64,000 nt of DNA from Allomuricauda sp. (GTDB taxonomy: Bacteria; Bacteroidota; Bacteroidia; Flavobacteriales; Flavobacteriaceae): NCBI RefSeq assembly GCF_028280385.1, contig NZ_JANQLX010000015.1, positions 372,001 through 436,000 on the forward strand, written 5' to 3'. A program made the position numbers and the translations under genes. The notes below the pieces were generated by a model. That model saw nothing but the letters and a program-made list of their open reading frames with translations. It was not told where the DNA came from and did no database searches. This document shows, one piece after another, positions 1 to 8,533 of the stretch (positions are counted from its first letter, which is position 1; every line of letters begins with the position of its first letter).

Positions 1-2
1 TG

Positions 3-1073
3 GAGAATTATCAGGCAAGATCTACGGTGGTCAATCCCAAGATCAATAATGTTGATGTGTTCACCATCATCTCAGATGAGACCCATGGCTATGTGAACTT
101 TTTACAACTATCCCATGGCTCCATTGTTAGGTCCCACACCCTGGAAATCAAAAAGAAATTGGAGGAAACCGATGAGGAACTTTTACAATTGGCCATCATA
201 GAACTCCGACAGCGCTTCAATTCCCAATCCAAGGAAGTATATCTTCCATTTCCCGTAATTGTGGAGGAGCACATTAAGATCACCGTTCCCAAACTGGGAG
301 AGAAGAAAAGGATCATGGAACTGTCCGAACGCAATGCCAGGTTTTTCAGACAGGATCGCTTCAAACAGATCAAGATAACCGACCCCGATCGGCACACTAA
401 GCGAATCATGGCCCAGATGAAGGCCGATCTTCGACTTGCCGAAGAACCGACCCATATTGAATGTTTTGATAACTCCAACATTCAGGGGAGCAACCCAGTG
501 GCGGCTTGCGTGGTCTTTAAAAATGGGAAACCCTCCAAGAAGGACTACAGGCATTTCAATATTAAAACGGTAGAGGGGCCAGATGATTTTGCCAGTATGG
601 AAGAGGTGGTATTTAGACGCTATAAAAGATTGTTGGGTGAGGGCGAACCCCTGCCCCAGCTTGTGGTAATAGATGGGGGCAAGGGACAACTTTCTTCAGC
701 ACTAAAAAGTTTGGAAGTTTTAGGATTAAGAGGCAAGATCGCCATCATTGGCATAGCCAAACGTCTTGAGGAAATCTATTTTCCAGAGGATCCCATACCC
801 CTTTATCTGGACAAGAAATCCGAAAGCTTGAAAATTATCCAGCAACTTAGGAACGAGGCACATAGATTTGGAATAACCCATCACAGAAACCAAAGGAGCA
901 AGGGAGCCATTAATTCGGAATTGGAACAAATTGAGGGCATTGGCAAAAAAACGGCAGAGCAACTTTTGAAACAATTTAAATCGGTTAAACGGATCAAGGA
1001 AGCAACCATTGACAGTCTTGCGGAATCTGTAGGTATGTCCAAGGCAAAAAAAATCTATAAATCATTTCATTAG
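3..1073 (+). CDS. uvrC: UvrABC system protein C (excinuclease subunit C), 3' part
   Basis: C-terminal 356 codons of UvrC, which with UvrB makes the dual incision in nucleotide excision repair. The reading frame is open to the window's left edge (ENYQARSTVVNPK... upstream of the first internal start), so the N-terminal GIY-YIG nuclease lies outside. Visible here: the conserved IECFDNSNIQGSNPVAA segment opening the RNase H-like 5' endonuclease domain, VVIDGGKGQLSSA, and a C-terminal helix-hairpin-helix pair (EGIGKKTAEQLL ... SVGMSKAKKIY) that binds DNA. The patatin gene starts 5 bases after the stop, so the two are probably cotranscribed. Identity is certain; only the 5' end is missing. Confidence 0.97.
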   Translation, partial: ENYQARSTVVNPKINNVDVFTIISDETHGYVNFLQLSHGSIVRSHTLEIKKKLEETDEELLQLAIIELRQRFNSQSKEVYLPFPVIVEEHIKITVPKLGEKKRIMELSERNARFFRQDRFKQIKITDPDRHTKRIMAQMKADLRLAEEPTHIECFDNSNIQGSNPVAACVVFKNGKPSKKDYRHFNIKTVEGPDDFASMEEVVFRRYKRLLGEGEPLPQLVVIDGGKGQLSSALKSLEVLGLRGKIAIIGIAKRLEEIYFPEDPIPLYLDKKSESLKIIQQLRNEAHRFGITHHRNQRSKGAINSELEQIEGIGKKTAEQLLKQFKSVKRIKEATIDSLAESVGMSKAKKIYKSFH

Positions 1074-1078
1074 CGCCC

Positions 1079-3340
1079 ATGAAGATCAAGATGCTTTCCT
1101 TATTGATATGTGCTTTTATGGGTTTCATGGGGATTTCCCAAAATGCAGACAATGAAAACCCGCCCAAGGTGGGTCTGGTGCTCAGTGGTGGCGGTGCCAA
1201 GGGATTGGCCCACATTGGCGCTCTAAAGGCTATTGATGAAGCTGGCATAAAAGTGGACTATATTGGAGGAACCAGCATGGGTGCCATAGTAGGGGCCCTA
1301 TATGCCTCGGGTTATTCGGCCAAGGAACTGGATTCCATATTTCGGGTCATCAATTTCACCGAACTCATTCAAGATAATGTGCCCCGGGGTGCCAAGACCT
1401 TTTATGAAAAAGAAGATTCCGAGCGGTATGCACTTGGACTCCCTTTTACCAACTTTAATGTGTCGTTCCCCCAGGCCATTTCCGGTGGGCAGAACATTTA
1501 TAATGAATTGGTCCGTTTACTCTTCCATGTAAAGGATGTACAGGATTTCAACAAACTACCCATCCCCTTTTTATGTGTGGCCACCAATGTGGAGACTGGG
1601 GAAGAGGTTTTACTGGAACGGGGGTATCTGCCGGAGGCCATTATGGCCAGTGGCACTTTTCCTTCCCTTTTTGAACCCTCCGAAATTGACGGCGAGATAC
1701 TTATTGATGGCGGGGTGGTAAACAATTATCCCATTGATGAGATCAAGGCCAAAGGTGCGGATGTGATCATAGGGGTGGATGTTCAACATGGATTGGCCAC
1801 GCGCGAATCCTTGGAGTCTGCCACCGAGATTTTACTGCAAATCAATAATTATCGCACGGTCAGGGATATGAAAAAGAAGGCCAGGGAAACCGATGTTTAT
1901 ATCAGACCGGACATTGATGATTTTTCGGTAATAGATTTTGACCGAAGCATTGAAATAGTGGAAAGTGGGGAGGCGGCAGCTTATGGCAAAATAGATGAAT
2001 TGAAGGAAATCGCCCAAAAGCAAGAGACCGGCCCGGTACCGCGAAAGCCAATTGTAGCGCAGGACAGCCTCATCATAAACAGATTGATCCTGGAAGGGAA
2101 CGACAGATACACGAGGGGCTATATCAAGGGAAAACTAAGAGTAAGCCTGGCAGAGAAAATATCTTTTGAAAAGTTGAAACAGGGAATAAACAATCTGTCG
2201 GCCACTGGAAACTTTAAGGCCATTAGATATGAACTGATCTCCAATGGATTGGGAACGGACCTCATCTTGAAACTCAAGGAGAATCCCACCAAAATGTATA
2301 TAAAAATGGCGGCCCATTATGACGATCTCTACAAGAGCTCGGCCTTGATAAATCTGACCAAGAAGAATTTCCTGCTCAAGGATGACGTGGCCTCTTTTGA
2401 TTTTATTGTAGGAGACAATATCAGATATAACATGCAGTATTATCTGGATAAGGGCTACTATTGGAGTTTTGGGATCAACTCAAGGTTCACAAATTTTAAT
2501 GAGGAAATTGATTTTGGACTGATCCGCACCAATTTTAATGTACCTGACGATCCCAATATTCGTGAGATCAATCTGGATGTGACCGATTTGACGAATCAAA
2601 TTTACTTGCAGACGGTTTTAAGGGAAGAGTTCGCATTTACCCTGGGTCTAGAGCATAAATTGCTTCGATACAGCACCCGTACTTTGAACCAGTTTGATGA
2701 GGAAAATGCACTTTTACCGGAACCCGCAGAACGTACTTTTTTTGACGACTCAAGCTACTTTAGTGCCTATGGTAAGATTACCTTGGATACCTACGATGAT
2801 AAATATTTCCCCACCAAGGGACTGTTCTTTGACAGCGACTTTCATTTATATCTGCTCTCATCTGATTTTAACAACAACTTCAAGGAATTTTCCGTAGGAA
2901 AGGCAAGAATTGGAACCGCTTTTACCCCACTGCCCAATCTGAGTCTCAACATAGAAACAGAGGGGGGCGTCAAATTGGGCACTTCTGGCGTAACATCCTT
3001 TGATTTTGTGTTGGGTGGCTTCGGAAACGATTTTGTGAACAACTTCATTCCCTTTATGGGATATGATTTTTTAAGTCTCCCAGGAAATAGTTTTGTCAAG
3101 GCCTATGGGCGCTTGGATTATGAAGTGGCGCCAAAGAACCATGTATTGCTCACGGCCAACTTTGCCAATGTGGCGGACGATCTGTTCAGGACGGGGGATT
3201 GGTTTTCAGAACCCAGTTTTTCTGGTTTTGGATTGGGCTATGGCCTGGAATCCTTTTTGGGCCCTGTGCAAATTTATTACTCCTGGAGCCCGGAAATTTC
3301 AGAAGGGAATTTCTTCTTCAGCGTTGGGTACTGGTTTTAA
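1079..3340 (+). CDS. Patatin-like phospholipase fused to POTRA and outer-membrane beta-barrel
   Basis: 753 residues with a signal peptide (about 1-21). Residues 30-320 are a patatin lipase domain: oxyanion loop GGGAKG (37-42), nucleophile Ser66 in GTSMG, and Asp210 in DGG complete the Ser-Asp dyad. A single POTRA-like segment follows (about 330-410, LILEGNDRYTRGYIKGKL), then a TamA/BamA-type barrel to the terminal aromatic (VGYWF). This order matches the PlpD/type V-d family, in which a passenger lipase is carried by its own barrel; in Bacteroidota the lipase may remain attached at the cell surface or on the periplasmic side. It hydrolyses acyl esters of phospholipids by family; the substrate is unknown. 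Starts 5 bases after uvrC. Confidence 0.9.
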   Translation: MKIKMLSLLICAFMGFMGISQNADNENPPKVGLVLSGGGAKGLAHIGALKAIDEAGIKVDYIGGTSMGAIVGALYASGYSAKELDSIFRVINFTELIQDNVPRGAKTFYEKEDSERYALGLPFTNFNVSFPQAISGGQNIYNELVRLLFHVKDVQDFNKLPIPFLCVATNVETGEEVLLERGYLPEAIMASGTFPSLFEPSEIDGEILIDGGVVNNYPIDEIKAKGADVIIGVDVQHGLATRESLESATEILLQINNYRTVRDMKKKARETDVYIRPDIDDFSVIDFDRSIEIVESGEAAAYGKIDELKEIAQKQETGPVPRKPIVAQDSLIINRLILEGNDRYTRGYIKGKLRVSLAEKISFEKLKQGINNLSATGNFKAIRYELISNGLGTDLILKLKENPTKMYIKMAAHYDDLYKSSALINLTKKNFLLKDDVASFDFIVGDNIRYNMQYYLDKGYYWSFGINSRFTNFNEEIDFGLIRTNFNVPDDPNIREINLDVTDLTNQIYLQTVLREEFAFTLGLEHKLLRYSTRTLNQFDEENALLPEPAERTFFDDSSYFSAYGKITLDTYDDKYFPTKGLFFDSDFHLYLLSSDFNNNFKEFSVGKARIGTAFTPLPNLSLNIETEGGVKLGTSGVTSFDFVLGGFGNDFVNNFIPFMGYDFLSLPGNSFVKAYGRLDYEVAPKNHVLLTANFANVADDLFRTGDWFSEPSFSGFGLGYGLESFLGPVQIYYSWSPEISEGNFFFSVGYWF

Positions 3341-3466
3341 CCCGTAAATCCGCAAAATATGGGGCATTCTTCTTAAAAATGTGTCAAAATATGCCCGCCT
3401 TTTGATAAAAGCGATAATAAATAGTTAAAGTCCGTTAAAACTTAATTTTCCTACAAAACCTTGATG

Positions 3467-3474
3467 TATCTTTG
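3467..3474 (+). promoter_or_regulatory. TAnnTTTG promoter element upstream of small-RNA candidate
   Basis: TATCTTTG matches the Bacteroidota -7 element exactly. A T-rich stretch (TTTT at 3446-3449) lies 17 bases upstream where the -33 TTTG would be. The predicted start is near 3479-3481, exactly at the first hairpin of the downstream candidate RNA and almost 200 bases before the next gene. Confidence 0.6.
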
Positions 3475-3480
3475 TTTCAC

Positions 3481-3580
3481 ATAAGGGGTGGTTCCCTTAT
3501 AACTTTAAGTATTGGTTTTTCATAATTTAAAGTTTGGTTGGTTATTTAGGAAAAGCCCAGTTTTTGCACTGGGCTTTTTT
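3481..3580 (+). ncRNA. Candidate structured small RNA, about 100 nt
   Basis: No gene lies between 3341 and 3674. Directly after an exact TAnnTTTG element come three consecutive perfect hairpins: ATAAGGG-loop6-CCCTTAT (3481-3500), AACTTTAA-loop18-TTAAAGTT (3501-3534), and an 11-bp GC-containing stem AAAAGCCCAGT/ACTGGGCTTTT (3551-3578) followed by a T run, a standard intrinsic terminator. There is no ATG in this stretch. Promoter, end-to-end structure and terminator together suggest an independent transcript of about 100 nt. It may belong to a known flavobacterial family such as Flavo-1 or 6S-Flavo, which I cannot test here; the three-hairpin layout does not obviously resemble the long hairpin of 6S RNA. 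It could alternatively be a leader for the gene at 3675, but the terminator argues against that. Confidence 0.55.
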
Positions 3581-3581
3581 T
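3551..3581 (+). terminator. Intrinsic terminator of the small-RNA candidate
   Basis: Perfect 11-bp stem (3551-3561 with 3568-3578), 6-base loop, then a T run. It closes the candidate RNA and would also stop read-through from uvrC/patatin. Confidence 0.8.
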
Positions 3582-3674
3582 ATGTATACTATTTTGGAAC
3601 AAGTTTTGTTTAAGTAATTGTAAACTAACCATCTTAAGATGCGATTTTTTTAAATTTATACCGACAAAACAGTT

Positions 3675-4454
3675 ATGAAAAAGTTTTTTGCCCTTATCAC
3701 ACTTTTGCTTTCCATTACTGCTATGGCGCAAAAACCGTTACCTGCCTACAAGAGTGGGGAATGGTTGAAGTTCCGCATTCACTATGGCTTTCTGAATGCC
3801 AGCTATGCCACACTGCACCTAAGCTCTGATAGTTTGGACAACGTTCCGGTCTACCATGTTGTGGGATTGGGAAAGACCACTGGATTTGCCAGTCTTTTCT
3901 TTAAAGTGGACGATAGATATGAGAGCTATTTTGGGAAAACGGACGGAAAACCCTACCGTTTTATCCGGAAAATCAATGAAGGAGGATATACCCGCGATGT
4001 GGAGATCGACTTTAAATACGATCAGGACAAGGCCATTTTAAAGGACAACAAAAGTGGAAAAAGTATGGACATCCCTGTTCAAACGGAAGTCCAAGACCTG
4101 TTATCCGCCTCCTACTATTTAAGAAACAATTACGGGCTTGATGACTTTGAAGTTGGGAAGTCTATTGATCTGAACATGCTTTTTGATGATGAGGGCGTGT
4201 ACAAATTCAAACTAAAATATTTGGGAAAAGAAGTCATTCGTACAAAGTTTGGCAAGGTAGAATGTCTTAAATTTAGGCCCGTTGTACAAGCTGGGCGTGT
4301 ATTTAAGGAAAAAGAAAGCCTAACGCTTTGGGTTTCCAACGATCTAAACAAGATCCCGGTTAGGATCAAGGCCGATTTGGCGGTGGGATCTTTAAAGGCG
4401 GACCTGGATGGGTACAATGGATTGCGAAACCAGTTTAAAATTATAATGAGATAG
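3675..4454 (+). CDS. DUF3108 domain-containing exported protein
   Basis: 259 residues. A clear signal peptide (MKKFFALITLLLSITAMAQ) is followed by a single DUF3108-type beta-rich domain (GEWLKFRIHYGFLNASYATL, then RYESYFGKTDGKPYRFIRKINEGGYTR split over two strands). This family occurs as periplasmic or outer-membrane-associated proteins in Proteobacteria and Bacteroidota and has no established function. It is the first gene of a tight run with tryptophan dioxygenase, an M23 peptidase and pgi; spacing to the next gene is 6 bases. A role in the cell envelope is inferred from export and from the M23 neighbour only. Confidence 0.82.
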   Translation: MKKFFALITLLLSITAMAQKPLPAYKSGEWLKFRIHYGFLNASYATLHLSSDSLDNVPVYHVVGLGKTTGFASLFFKVDDRYESYFGKTDGKPYRFIRKINEGGYTRDVEIDFKYDQDKAILKDNKSGKSMDIPVQTEVQDLLSASYYLRNNYGLDDFEVGKSIDLNMLFDDEGVYKFKLKYLGKEVIRTKFGKVECLKFRPVVQAGRVFKEKESLTLWVSNDLNKIPVRIKADLAVGSLKADLDGYNGLRNQFKIIMR

Positions 4455-4460
4455 CAGTTA

Positions 4461-5423
4461 ATGAGGAATGATGAGCGAATTGAGTCCCAAATCAATAAGC
4501 TTGAAGAGAAGTACAAAAACTCAGGACAAGACCTAAGTTCCTATCTAGACGGACTCCTTTATCAAAAATACCTTACGTATTGGGATTATATCCATTTGGA
4601 TACCTTATTGAGTATCCAAGTACCACGCACCCATTTCCCTGATGAGGAAATCTTCATCATGTACCATCAAATAACCGAACTCTACTTTAAGCTCATATTA
4701 CATGAGCAAAAGCAGATTGTGGAAGACCGCTCCCAGGACCTCCAATATTTTATTGAAAAGGTCAACAGGATCAATAGCTATTTCAAGGCCCTTATTTCGT
4801 CTTTTGGAATAATGATCAAAGGAATGGAGCGCGAACAATTCTTAAGGTACCGTATGGCACTGCTCCCTGCAAGCGGATTTCAATCGGCACAATACCGCAT
4901 GATCGAGATTTATGCCACACCATTGGAAAATCTGGTGCATCACTCCGAACGGGAATCCTTCTCAGAGGCAGATGAAATTGAAGAATTGTTTGAGCACATC
5001 TATTGGAAAAAGGGAGCAACCGATTTGGCCACGGGAGAAAAAACACTCACCCTAAAGCAGTTCGAATTTAGGTATACCCCGCGCCTGCTTAGAATATCCA
5101 ATCAGGTGAAAAATTCTACCATTTACCATAAGTATCTTCAATTACCCGAGGAACATCGTAAAAACGGGGAACTGATCAAGTCCCTTAAGGAAATGGACAT
5201 GAATGCCAATGTAAACTGGCCCTTGATGCACATGGGGTCGGCATACCGCTATTTGGCCAAGGAAAATAAGGAAGTGGATGCCACCGGAGGCACCAATTGG
5301 AAGGACTTTTTACCCCCAAGTTTTCAGAAAATAATATTTTTCCCAACTTTGTACTCGGAAAACGAGTTGGAAACATGGGGGAAACAGTGGGTTGACCATA
5401 TTTTTAACCCTGCTAACAAGTAA
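4461..5423 (+). CDS. kynA: Tryptophan 2,3-dioxygenase
   Basis: Haem enzyme that opens the indole ring of L-tryptophan to N-formylkynurenine, the first step of the kynurenine pathway, in the cytoplasm. 320 residues, typical length. Visible family features: Phe65 and His69 in EEIFIMYHQITELYFK (distal pocket), RMALLPASGFQSAQYR (131-146, the substrate carboxylate-binding region), and proximal haem ligand His257 in WPLMHMGSAYRYL followed by the ATGGTNWKDFLPP segment. No kynurenine-pathway partner is adjacent; its neighbours are envelope proteins and pgi. The DUF3108 gene ends 6 bases upstream and the M23 gene starts 6 bases downstream, so an operon is likely. Confidence 0.95.
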   Translation: MRNDERIESQINKLEEKYKNSGQDLSSYLDGLLYQKYLTYWDYIHLDTLLSIQVPRTHFPDEEIFIMYHQITELYFKLILHEQKQIVEDRSQDLQYFIEKVNRINSYFKALISSFGIMIKGMEREQFLRYRMALLPASGFQSAQYRMIEIYATPLENLVHHSERESFSEADEIEELFEHIYWKKGATDLATGEKTLTLKQFEFRYTPRLLRISNQVKNSTIYHKYLQLPEEHRKNGELIKSLKEMDMNANVNWPLMHMGSAYRYLAKENKEVDATGGTNWKDFLPPSFQKIIFFPTLYSENELETWGKQWVDHIFNPANK

Positions 5424-5428
5424 GTAAA

Positions 5429-6724
5429 ATGCAAAGATTTATTGGGGCGATCTTGGCACTGTTGGTATTGGTGTCCTGTAAGGAAAAGCAAGAATTGGTA
5501 CAGCAATTGGAACCTGCAGAACCTGTTGAAAAGCCAATCGTAAAGCGGTTTGGATTCAATTTGGACGAATTCAACGTGGAATATGACACCATTCAAAAAG
5601 GGCAGACTTTTGGGGAACTTATGCTCAAGAACAAAGTGGATTACCCCAAGATCATCCACATAGCCGAAGAATTTAAGGACACCTTTGACATCAGACGTAT
5701 CGATAGAAAGCCCTACCTATTATTGAAGTCGAAGGATACTGCCGAAGCAGCCCAGGTTTTTATTTATCAAAACGACAAGATCAATTACACCGTTTTTGAT
5801 TTTAGGGACAGTACCGCCAACGCCTATAAGGGAAAGCGAAAAGTAAATTCAACCGAGCGGGAAGTGGCCGGGGTCATTGAGAACAATCTCTCCGAGACCT
5901 TGGATAAACTTGGGGTGGATTATAATGTGACCATAGACCTTTCAGAAATTTATGCCTGGACCATCGATTTCTTTAGGTTGGAAAAAGGGGATAAGTTCAA
6001 GGTCATTTACGACGAGCATTTTATAAACGATTCCGTGTATGCGGGACGGGGCCCTATCAAAGCTGCCATTTTTGAACATAAAGGAACTCCTATCTACGCA
6101 TTCCCATATGTGACCGATTCCCTAAAGAACATTTTGGATTATTATGACCAGGATGCCAACAACCTTCGTAGCACCTTTCTGCGTGCCCCGATCAAATTTG
6201 GTTACCGCCTGTCGTCTCGCTACAATCTAAAACGAAGAATTGCCTATTACGGGTATAAGGTAAGGCCCCATAAAGGAACGGATTATGCCGCTCCAATAGG
6301 AACGCCCATCATTGCAACGGCAGATGGCACCGTTACCGAATCTACTAGAAGGGGAGGTAATGGGAGATACGTAAAGATCCGGCACAACGGAACCTATAGT
6401 ACCCAATACCTTCACATGAAAAAGCAAAAAGTGAAGCGTGGCGAGTTTGTGCGCCAGGGCGATGTGATCGGATGGGTTGGAATGACCGGTAATACCGGTG
6501 GCCCCCACGTTTGCTATCGCTTTTGGAAAAATGGGAGACAGGTGGACCCCTTGCGTGAAAAGCTCCCTTCAGCAGAACCTATTGCCGATTCACTCAGGAC
6601 AGCGTATTTGACCCATATTGAGCCCCTAAAAACCCAATTGGATTGTATAGAATATATGGTTCTATCCGAGGAACCGGAAATGGAACCGGAACTTGAGGAT
6701 GATCAACTAACCCTTAACCCATAA
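5429..6724 (+). CDS. M23 family metallopeptidase lipoprotein (LytM-type, HxC variant)
   Basis: 431 residues. An N-terminal lipobox (LVSC, Cys17) predicts a lipoprotein. Residues about 45-250 form a long N-terminal region with an opacity-associated/LysM-like start ([14 protein letters not shown]); the C-terminal 278-375 is a LytM/M23 peptidase: HKGTD (ligands His281 and Asp285), LHM (His329), and GPHVCYRFW where the usual HxH reads His360-x-Cys362. M23 enzymes cut peptidoglycan cross-bridges or act as divisome/cell-separation factors. Cys can ligate zinc, so activity is not excluded. Starts 6 bases after kynA and ends 1 base before pgi, suggesting translational coupling. Confidence 0.92.
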   Translation: MQRFIGAILALLVLVSCKEKQELVQQLEPAEPVEKPIVKRFGFNLDEFNVEYDTIQKGQTFGELMLKNKVDYPKIIHIAEEFKDTFDIRRIDRKPYLLLKSKDTAEAAQVFIYQNDKINYTVFDFRDSTANAYKGKRKVNSTEREVAGVIENNLSETLDKLGVDYNVTIDLSEIYAWTIDFFRLEKGDKFKVIYDEHFINDSVYAGRGPIKAAIFEHKGTPIYAFPYVTDSLKNILDYYDQDANNLRSTFLRAPIKFGYRLSSRYNLKRRIAYYGYKVRPHKGTDYAAPIGTPIIATADGTVTESTRRGGNGRYVKIRHNGTYSTQYLHMKKQKVKRGEFVRQGDVIGWVGMTGNTGGPHVCYRFWKNGRQVDPLREKLPSAEPIADSLRTAYLTHIEPLKTQLDCIEYMVLSEEPEMEPELEDDQLTLNP

Positions 6725-6725
6725 A

Positions 6726-8363
6726 ATGGCATTACCCAAAATCAACCCTACTACCACCCAAGCCTGGATAAAACTTCAACAACATTATAATAAGACCCAA
6801 AACCTTCACCTAAGAGATCTCTTTGATTCAGACTCCAACCGGGGATCGAGGTTTAGCTTGGAATGGGAGGATTTTTTGGTGGATTTCTCCAAAAATAGAA
6901 TCACCCAAGAAACTTTGGACCTGCTTTTGGAACTGGCCGATGAAGTGGGCCTAAAAAATGCCATCAACAGTTATTTTGAAGGAGATTTGATCAACCAGAC
7001 CGAAGGAAGGGCAGTATTGCATACCGCACTTAGGTCCAAGGCAGATGATAAGATCTTTGTGGATGGCAACAATGTGATTCCAGAAATTTACGAAGTAAAA
7101 AACAAGATCAAAGCTTTTTCTGAAGCGGTGATATCCGGTGAAAAGACCGGTTACACTGGAAAAGCATTTACCGATGTGGTCAACATTGGGATAGGAGGTT
7201 CGGATTTGGGACCTGTAATGGTCACCGAAGCCCTTAAATTCTACGCCAACCACTTAACCATGCATTTTGTTAGCAATGTTGATGGGGACCATGTACGTGA
7301 AATAATTAAGAATTTGAATCCCGAAACCACTCTTTTTGTGGTTGTTTCCAAGACCTTCACTACCCAAGAAACGCTGAGTAATGCACTTACCATAAAAAAA
7401 TGGTTTTTAGAGCATGCCTCGCAAGCGGATATTGCCAAACATTTTGCTGCGGTTTCCACCAATCAGGAAAAAATAGATGAATTTGGAATAGCTGCTGAGA
7501 ATGTATTCCCCATGTGGGATTGGGTCGGCGGTAGATTTTCCCTCTGGAGTGCCGTGGGATTGTCCATTGCCTTGGCCGTGGGACATGAAAATTTCGATGA
7601 ACTATTGTCCGGTGCCCATCAAATGGACCGGCATTTTAGGGAAGAAGCCTTTGAGGGGAACATTCCGGTGGTATTGGCACTGCTAAGTGTATGGTATAAC
7701 AATTTCTACGGTGCCGAGACCGAAGCCATTATTCCCTACACCCAATATTTGAGCAGGTTTTCGGCCTATTTGCAGCAAGGGATCATGGAGAGTAATGGCA
7801 AAAGCGTGGACCGAAGCGGAAAGCGTGCAGGCTACGAGACTGGAACCATAATATGGGGTGAGCCCGGTACCAACTCCCAACATGCCTTTTTTCAACTTAT
7901 CCATCAAGGCACCAAATTAATTCCAACGGATTTCATTGGTTTTAAGGAGTCGTTGCACGGGGATGCGGGCCATCATAACAAACTAATGGCCAATTTCTTT
8001 GCCCAGACAGAGGCCTTGATGAACGGGAAGACTCCCGAAGAGGTAAAAAGGGAATTGGAAGGGCAAGGAATTAGTGGAGACCAACAGGAAACCTTGCTTC
8101 CCTTTAAGGTATTTGAGGGCAATAAACCAACCAATACCATGCTTATCCAAAAATTGACCCCTAAGAATTTAGGGTCTTTAATTGCCTTATATGAACATAA
8201 AATCTTCGTTCAAGGTATCATTTGGAACATATTCAGTTATGATCAATGGGGGGTAGAGCTTGGAAAGCAGCTTGCCAAGAACATTTTGTCGGATATAGAA
8301 AATTCTGAAATTAGCAAACACGACAGCTCGACACTTCAACTTCTGCAACATTTTAAGAAGTAA
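6726..8363 (+). CDS. pgi: Glucose-6-phosphate isomerase
   Basis: Interconverts glucose 6-phosphate and fructose 6-phosphate in glycolysis and gluconeogenesis; cytoplasmic. 545 residues, the usual bacterial length. Conserved segments: [14 protein letters not shown] (substrate phosphate loop), [14 protein letters not shown] (family signature 1), [18 protein letters not shown] with the ring-opening histidine, and [28 protein letters not shown] (signature 2, given here as consecutive parts) with the catalytic lysine. The ATG is one base after the stop of the M23 gene, so pgi is the last gene of that operon; an AT-rich hairpin follows. Confidence 0.98.
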   Translation: MALPKINPTTTQAWIKLQQHYNKTQNLHLRDLFDSDSNRGSRFSLEWEDFLVDFSKNRITQETLDLLLELADEVGLKNAINSYFEGDLINQTEGRAVLHTALRSKADDKIFVDGNNVIPEIYEVKNKIKAFSEAVISGEKTGYTGKAFTDVVNIGIGGSDLGPVMVTEALKFYANHLTMHFVSNVDGDHVREIIKNLNPETTLFVVVSKTFTTQETLSNALTIKKWFLEHASQADIAKHFAAVSTNQEKIDEFGIAAENVFPMWDWVGGRFSLWSAVGLSIALAVGHENFDELLSGAHQMDRHFREEAFEGNIPVVLALLSVWYNNFYGAETEAIIPYTQYLSRFSAYLQQGIMESNGKSVDRSGKRAGYETGTIIWGEPGTNSQHAFFQLIHQGTKLIPTDFIGFKESLHGDAGHHNKLMANFFAQTEALMNGKTPEEVKRELEGQGISGDQQETLLPFKVFEGNKPTNTMLIQKLTPKNLGSLIALYEHKIFVQGIIWNIFSYDQWGVELGKQLAKNILSDIENSEISKHDSSTLQLLQHFKK

Positions 8364-8421
8364 ATTAAAAGGTTATCATTCTTCGGGAAAAAAGCTAAAT
8401 ACTTCTTTGTCAGCTCATTTT

Positions 8422-8458
8422 AAATGTTAATTTTATATTAACATTTTAGCCTTTTTTT
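8422..8458 (+). terminator. AT-rich stem-loop and T run after pgi
   Basis: AAATGTTAAT (8422-8431) pairs perfectly with ATTAACATTT (8437-8446), loop of 5, followed after a few bases by a run of seven T. Low GC in the stem makes it a weak intrinsic terminator. Confidence 0.5.
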
Positions 8459-8533
8459 AACATTGCCTTAATAGGCATGATTTAAAAATGCTTCACTTTT
8501 GCAGGGCTATTTGAACTATTTAAACACTAAAAA

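Noticed and set aside
183..689. 168-codon minus-strand frame inside uvrC
   Set aside because: Shadow of a strongly coding gene in the other strand; no family resemblance, no promoter.
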